Below, one piece after another: positions 39,419 to 44,248 of a DNA stretch of 44,248 bases. Made by a program: the position numbers and the translations under genes. The stretch is from assembly GCA_022560375.1 (NCBI GenBank), contig JADFTK010000005.1:1-44248 (forward strand), in the 5' to 3' direction. The notes under the pieces were generated by a model. That model did no database searches and was not told the origin of the DNA. It was given only the letters and a program-made list of their open reading frames with translations. This DNA comes from Patescibacteria group bacterium (lineage in GTDB: Bacteria; Patescibacteriota; Patescibacteriia; UBA10025; JAHIVO01). Within the stretch, counting starts at the first letter, position 1. Each line of letters opens with the position of its first letter.

Positions 39419-40618
39419 ATGCCAGAACAAACAAAATATCACAAGATTCGATTTTGGATAAGCGCCTTGCTCCCCCTTGTTTTCTTGGCAGCGCTATTTT
39501 ATATTTTTCTTAACTTTGGTCCACTAGGAGTTTTTAAAACAGCGTTACCCCCCATTGAAGAAGCATTTATACAAAGAATAATTTTAGAGCCTGAGCAAAT
39601 ATCCGTTAACATTATAAATGACGGACCAGAACCAGTAACCATTGCGCAGGTTTTAATTAATGATATTTATTGGCAATTCTCCATGACTCCCTCCCAGACC
39701 CTCGCCCCTCTCAAGCGAGGAGTTATTAAGCTGCAATATCCTTGGCTGGAAGGCGATCCCATACGCATAACCTTGATTTCAAGAAACGGCGTTACCTTTG
39801 AAGGAGAAGTGGGTGTGGCAGTAGAAACGCCACAATTTAATATCCTCTACTCTAGAACCTTTGTCCTATTGGGCATATATGTTGGCGTTATTCCCGTGCT
39901 CTTGGGGCTCTTGTGGCTCCCTTTTCTTCGAAAGTTACGAGCAGAGTGGTATTCGTTTTTACTTTCATTTACCATTGGCATTTTGGTGTTTTTAGGAATT
40001 GATACTTTGGCCGAATCATTTGAGCTGGTAAAGAATCTCCCCCAGGCATTCAATGGCATCGGCATCTTAGTTATTGGTTTTCTATTTTCCGTCTTGACCC
40101 TTTCGGCCATAAGCTACAAGACAGAACATCACCGAGCCCGCAGCGACCATCATCAGGCCCTAGCCTGGGGATACTTAATCGCGCTTGGAATTGGCTTACA
40201 TAATCTTGGAGAAGGATTGGCCATAGGAAGCGCCTATGCCATCGGAGAAATAGCACTGGGGGGCAGTTTAGTAATTGGGTTTATGCTGCACAACACCACT
40301 GAAGGAGTGGCTATTATTGCCCCGCTGACAAAAACATTCAAACAGTTTAAGACCTACCTTTTACATCTCATTCTTATGGGTCTTATTGCTGGTGTCCCGA
40401 CAATTATTGGCACCTTAATTGGAGGTTTTGCTTTTTCTTTTGCGCTGGCCGTGCTATTTTTGGCTATCGGGGCCGGTGCAATATTCAATGTGGCATTTGA
40501 TATAACAAAAAGCATGGCCAAAGGCTCGTGGCTTTCAATATTTACAGTAACTAATGTTCTTGGTTTCTTCGCCGGACTTTTAATAATGTATGTTACTGGT
40601 TTTTTGGTTCTAGGCTAA
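39419..40618 (+). CDS. ZIP family metal transporter with N-terminal beta-domain extension
   Basis: HNLGEGLAIGSAYAIGEIALGGSLVIGFMLHNTTEGVAIIAPL (ZIP TM IV/V metal-site motifs HNxxEG and HNxxEG). Confidence 0.9.
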   Translation: MPEQTKYHKIRFWISALLPLVFLAALFYIFLNFGPLGVFKTALPPIEEAFIQRIILEPEQISVNIINDGPEPVTIAQVLINDIYWQFSMTPSQTLAPLKRGVIKLQYPWLEGDPIRITLISRNGVTFEGEVGVAVETPQFNILYSRTFVLLGIYVGVIPVLLGLLWLPFLRKLRAEWYSFLLSFTIGILVFLGIDTLAESFELVKNLPQAFNGIGILVIGFLFSVLTLSAISYKTEHHRARSDHHQALAWGYLIALGIGLHNLGEGLAIGSAYAIGEIALGGSLVIGFMLHNTTEGVAIIAPLTKTFKQFKTYLLHLILMGLIAGVPTIIGTLIGGFAFSFALAVLFLAIGAGAIFNVAFDITKSMAKGSWLSIFTVTNVLGFFAGLLIMYVTGFLVLG

Positions 40619-40677
40619 GCCCTTTCTAAAAATAATAATATTTCCCTCATAATTTTTTAACTTTTTACTTTGTTAAC

Positions 40678-40752
40678 GGACAAGTTTTTTATTTGTTCTC
40701 GTATTTTTGTAACTTCTTGGGATTTTTTTGGAGGGGACAAGTTTTTTATTTG
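40678..40752. repeat. Two exact 18-bp direct repeats, period 57 bp
   Basis: ggacaagttttttatttg at 40678-40695 and 40735-40752. Confidence 0.85.
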
Positions 40753-40828
40753 ACGATTTTTTTTCATTGAGTTAGCATAGGCTGTTGTCCTTTTTATTTC
40801 TTTAGTTTGTTGATTGGAGGTAGTGTAA

Positions 40829-41281
40829 TTGCATTCGTCGTTGTCTATACTAGTAGCTGCTGAGGATTTACCTGAAGGAGCGGAGCTGAACAAAACATTG
40901 GTTGTGGTGGGCGAACTTCGCCTATATCGTCATAGTTCAGGCTGTTATTCAACTATGATCGGCCTTGGCCCGAACGGTGAATTATACGAAACTTTAGTGA
41001 AGGCGCTCGAAGAAATTGATTTAAAATATCAGGTTAGCATAGATGCCATGTTGCCACTCGAAGGTTCATCCGCTAACATCGCTGAAGGAGAATATCTTGA
41101 AGACAGGATAGAGGTGCAAGTCTGGAAACTTGATCCACGAAAATACACGGACATGCTAGTAAATGCTAAAGAGCCGGTGCTTAGTATCAAGTTGATCAGT
41201 GATGACATCAATTCCGCCATTGTCTTCTATCGTTTATTACTTGAGGGACGAAAGAAACCCCTATCAAGTGATAGTCAGTAG
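40829..41281 (+). CDS. Hypothetical protein, TTG start
   Basis: GGAGG 8 nt before TTG; 150 aa; followed by a terminator; no recognised family. Confidence 0.7.
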   Translation: MHSSLSILVAAEDLPEGAELNKTLVVVGELRLYRHSSGCYSTMIGLGPNGELYETLVKALEEIDLKYQVSIDAMLPLEGSSANIAEGEYLEDRIEVQVWKLDPRKYTDMLVNAKEPVLSIKLISDDINSAIVFYRLLLEGRKKPLSSDSQ

Positions 41282-41285
41282 TTAG

Positions 41286-41321
41286 GGCGCATTCCAAAAA
41301 TAGGAATGCGTCTTTTTTTAT
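41286..41321 (+). terminator. Rho-independent terminator
   Basis: GCGCATTCC-aaaaata-GGAATGCGTC-TTTTTTT. Confidence 0.85.
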
Positions 41322-41467
41322 AGCTAGTATAATGTATTGAGACATCATTTTTTTATAGGTATTGACTTTAAGTCGTAGATGGTGTACCATATGTTTAATA
41401 AAAATTTGTTAAAATAGAAAAGTACCTAATCATGGTGCATATCGTTCATTCAAATCTAGGAGGTTAA

Positions 41468-41629
41468 ATGGGTAAAAAAGGAGAATCATCTTGTTCGGAA
41501 GATAAAGGTAATAATGCAGATAATTCTCGACAAGAGGATTACTGCTCTAAATGCGGGAGTCATCATGGAGGGGTACATAAACCGCCCCATACCTGTAATG
41601 GTAAAGTCATCGGCCTCAGGAGAAAGTAG
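41468..41629 (+). CDS. 53-aa Cys/His-rich small protein, not in the ORF track
   Basis: MGKKGESSCSEDKGNNADNSRQEDYCSKCGSHHGGVHKPPHTCNGKVIGLRRK; AGGAGG Shine-Dalgarno 4 nt before ATG; own terminator. Confidence 0.75.
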   Translation: MGKKGESSCSEDKGNNADNSRQEDYCSKCGSHHGGVHKPPHTCNGKVIGLRRK

Positions 41630-41645
41630 AGGCGCCAAGTATTGA

Positions 41646-41682
41646 CCTGTCGAATACATTTATCGACAGGTCGTTTTATTTT
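41646..41682 (+). terminator. Rho-independent terminator after the 53-aa protein
   Basis: ACCTGTCGA-atacattta-TCGACAGGT then T-rich tract. Confidence 0.85.
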
Positions 41683-41744
41683 TGCTAACAACTTTTATTA
41701 CCATGGCTATGTAAAATACTATAAAGGTATGATATAAATCAGTT

Positions 41745-41798
41745 ATGGAAGATATTAGATTAATAAAAAAATATTTAGAGGTTAACGAAGCGCGCTAA
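41745..41798 (+). CDS. Possible 17-aa leader peptide ending in a terminator-like hairpin
   Basis: MEDIRLIKKYLEVNEAR*; stop overlaps CGCGCT-AAGAA-AGCGTG-TTTTTTT; no Shine-Dalgarno. Confidence 0.3.
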   Translation: MEDIRLIKKYLEVNEAR

Positions 41799-41886
41799 GA
41801 AAGCGTGTTTTTTTGGTATTTAACATATCCAATGGAAGGAGGGTATCGCCGACGATAATCAACGTTTTCACCAATCAGATCTTCAG

Positions 41887-42336
41887 GTGGCACTTAATGG
41901 TTCCAGTATCACGATCAACGGCACGGTTTATTATCAGCATCCGCGCGGACGCAAAAAAACGGATTATTGCTATGGCAATCAATACTTTGAGACCGAGGAG
42001 GAGGTCTTGATTGCAGAAATGCTGGGTAATATGAATATATCTTTCATACACCACGTGAATTTCATCTTCAATCTCAGAGAGGGTGATCAACATTCAGTTA
42101 TCTGGTGTCCGGACTTCGTCTTTGCCAAGCCATGGCGTTGGGTAGGGGATATATGTAATGGTTCGGTAATTATGGGCCTAGAAGTAAAACGCTCATGTAT
42201 ACGAGGCAAGCCTCGCAGCCGATCTAAAAGTTTGCTGCGTGAATTAGGCATTCCTATATTGCTGGTAGCCCGATCACATGTCGAGCCATATTACATTAAT
42301 TCCTGTAGGCTCCCGCTGAAGCCCCTGAAATCTTAA
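41887..42336 (+). CDS. Small PD-(D/E)XK nuclease-like protein, GTG start
   Basis: EEEVLIAEML...VIWCPDFVFAKP...VIMGLEVKRS...LLRELGIPILLVA matches the E / PD / ExK pattern. Confidence 0.6.
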   Translation: MALNGSSITINGTVYYQHPRGRKKTDYCYGNQYFETEEEVLIAEMLGNMNISFIHHVNFIFNLREGDQHSVIWCPDFVFAKPWRWVGDICNGSVIMGLEVKRSCIRGKPRSRSKSLLRELGIPILLVARSHVEPYYINSCRLPLKPLKS

Positions 42337-42490
42337 AAGTCTGTCGTTTCACCAAATGGCGGACTTTTTTATAATAATGGTAAATGAAAACATTGACTAT
42401 TGATAACAGTTGTTGATAACTTTTATATTGTATATTTAAAATAGCTAATGTTAGCCTTTTTTTATCAACTAAGGTTAATTAATTTTATTT

Positions 42491-42519
42491 GCATAGGGGG
42501 GTATTTTTTAGTATACTAT
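42491..42519 (+). promoter_or_regulatory. Promoter of the repetitive secreted protein
   Basis: TTGCAT, 17-bp spacer (aggggggtattttttag), TATACT. Confidence 0.6.
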
Positions 42520-42610
42520 AATACAAGAAAGGAGAACCTTAAATTTAATTTATCAATTTTTTAGCTTAAGATTATTTTAAAATATTAAGAAAGATAAGAA
42601 AGAAAATATT

Positions 42611-44248
42611 ATGCACAGAATTACATACGTAAGTTTATTCATTGGCGCTGTGGTATTGATTTTTGCTCCAGCAGCTCAGGCGGCAGTCGTCACAGCAGAT
42701 AGTTTACACGTCCAAGGCGTGTCTTTTTTGACTGGACCTATTGTCAATCCTATGGGTGCAGTCACAATTGCTGATAATCTCGATGTTCACGGCGCTATTT
42801 TTCGAAAATTTGGCGCAGTAAAGATTGGTGATGATCTCGATGTTCACGGCGCTATTTTTCGCAGTTTCGGACCGGTGAAAATTGGTGACGGTATTTTGCA
42901 ATTGGGCGGAGAGCAAGTAACCTTTAGCGGGAATGTTAATGCTAATAAAGGACTTGATGTAATAGGGACATTAAATGTAAGCGGAGCTACAATGTTATCC
43001 TCACTCGGCACTGGTCTGCTCCATGCAGATGCCAATGGCCTATTATCGTCTAGCGGAATCTTAGGTTCTGATTTTGCTGCTGGAGCAATAGGTTTGAACA
43101 AGTTAGCTAGTGGCACCTCAGGACAACTTATAGTTGGAAACGCTTCTGGCGTACCAACCTACGTTTCAGCTTCAGGTGATGTGCTAATCAGTAATCTCGG
43201 TGTCAACACTATCCAACCTAATTCGGTAGCCCTCACAACAGACACGACTGGAAACTATGTGGCATCACTTGCTAACGGTACTGGCATCACTGGTGGTGCT
43301 GCAGGATCTGAGGGGGGAACACTCACCATCGGAGTAGATGAAGCTAACGCCTTTACCTGGACTTCCTTACATATCTTTTCATCGGTAGACATTAACGGCG
43401 GCGCAATCGATGGCACAACTATCGGATCTGCGTCAGCCTCTACTGGTGCCTTTACTACCCTAAACTCTTCTAGTCTCTTTACAGGTACTCTTGGTGCAAC
43501 TCTCAGTGGTGCAGTTGTTAGTCTCAATAACGATTCTAACTTCGCAGTTAACATCAATACTGGTACTTCAAATGCCGCCCTAGCACTTGGTGGTGGTATG
43601 GGTACTGTGGCCATTAACTCTTCTGACTGGGATATTGATGTTACTGGAGCATTTACTGATGGTGCTGTAGACAGTTCGCCTGTTGGAGCATCCACAGCCT
43701 CCACCGGTGCCTTCACTACCCTAAGCGCTTCTAGTCTCTTTACAGGTACTCTAGGTGCTACCATTAGTGGAGCAGCTATTAGTTTGAATAACGCTTCTAA
43801 CTCTGCAGTCAATATTAATACCGGTACTTCCACTGGAACTCTGACTCTAGGTGGTGGTAGTGGCTCAGTGATTATTAACTCCGATGACTGGGACATCACG
43901 GCTCTTGGTGTAATCACCGGTGTCGCCTTTAATGCCAATGACACTGGCAACACCCTGACCAATGTGGATAATGCAGATCTCACTGCAGATACAATCGACT
44001 TTGACAGTATCGCGAATTCTGCCACTATTGACGAGGCCACATCGTTTACTGGTGCAGCTGGAAATACATTGACCATTGCCAGAACACTGACGAACAACAC
44101 ATCTGAGAATGCCCTCCTCGTGACCACGACAGCGTCTGATACTAGTGGTACGACAACGGCCCAATACGGACTCTATCTGGACAACGTTTCTACTGGTACT
44201 CAAGCAGCTGATGCACTTTTGGTCCTGGATAACTCCGATGGAGCTATT
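42611..44248 (+). CDS. Repetitive secreted surface protein, 5' part only (open at window end), not in the ORF track
   Basis: Continuous frame from ATG: MHRITYVSLFIGAVVLIFAPAAQAAVVTADSLHVQGVSFLTG...; signal peptide, G/T/S/N-rich beta repeats, no stop seen before the window end. Confidence 0.88.
   Translation, partial: MHRITYVSLFIGAVVLIFAPAAQAAVVTADSLHVQGVSFLTGPIVNPMGAVTIADNLDVHGAIFRKFGAVKIGDDLDVHGAIFRSFGPVKIGDGILQLGGEQVTFSGNVNANKGLDVIGTLNVSGATMLSSLGTGLLHADANGLLSSSGILGSDFAAGAIGLNKLASGTSGQLIVGNASGVPTYVSASGDVLISNLGVNTIQPNSVALTTDTTGNYVASLANGTGITGGAAGSEGGTLTIGVDEANAFTWTSLHIFSSVDINGGAIDGTTIGSASASTGAFTTLNSSSLFTGTLGATLSGAVVSLNNDSNFAVNINTGTSNAALALGGGMGTVAINSSDWDIDVTGAFTDGAVDSSPVGASTASTGAFTTLSASSLFTGTLGATISGAAISLNNASNSAVNINTGTSTGTLTLGGGSGSVIINSDDWDITALGVITGVAFNANDTGNTLTNVDNADLTADTIDFDSIANSATIDEATSFTGAAGNTLTIARTLTNNTSENALLVTTTASDTSGTTTAQYGLYLDNVSTGTQAADALLVLDNSDGAI
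42722..42894 (+). repeat. Short in-frame repeat, 57 bp / 19 aa
   Basis: DNLDVHGAIFRKFGAVKIG then DDLDVHGAIFRSFGPVKIG, preceded by a degenerate DSLHVQGVSFLTG unit. Confidence 0.85.
43424..43920 (+). repeat. Long in-frame repeat, 261 bp / 87 aa, two copies
   Basis: GSASASTGAFTTLNSSSLFTGTLGATLSGAVVSLNN... and GASTASTGAFTTLSASSLFTGTLGATISGAAISLNN..., both reaching INS(S/D)DWDI. Confidence 0.9.

Noticed and set aside
43255-44127. 290-aa minus-strand ORF (and 43865-44203, 42844-43116 minus)
   Set aside because: Antisense shadow of the repetitive plus-strand coding frame; Val/Ala/Pro/Ser-rich composition is what reversed G/T/S-rich repeats give.

Overview
The window is a dense bacterial chromosomal segment read with the standard code (TGA is used as a stop). 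Gene content looks like Patescibacteria/CPR, probably Parcubacteria-like; this is inference from compact genes, a T4SS_pilin-type protein, a membrane-anchored ClpC-like AAA+ and archaeal-like accessory genes. The core part (about 0.2-36.4 kb) holds tRNA-Asp, infC-rpmI-rplT, tmRNA plus smpB, four aminoacyl-tRNA synthetases (argS, ileS, glyS, metG), recO, tgt, pgsA/pgpA, a two-gene operon with a membrane ClpC-like ATPase, an M16 peptidase, rpsU, rsmI, tatD, rmuC and a complete F1Fo ATP synthase operon. The accessory part (about 36.4-44.2 kb) holds a short beta-carbonic-anhydrase-like protein, a DtxR / two-domain multicopper oxidase / ZIP cassette, two tiny Cys/His-rich proteins missing from the ORF track, a small PD-(D/E)XK-like protein, and the start of a long repetitive secreted protein (42611 to the window end) also missing from the ORF track. 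Best candidates for something undescribed: (1) the membrane ClpC-like ATPase, which has a DnaJ-like zinc knuckle, Walker B D-N in D1 and no aromatic pore-loop residue in either ring, with a co-operonic membrane partner; (2) the DtxR-MCO-ZIP metal cassette; (3) smpB-tmRNA-infC, with a 24-aa tmRNA tag and an infC that has no ATG/GTG/TTG start. All calls come from reading the sequence; no database search was run.
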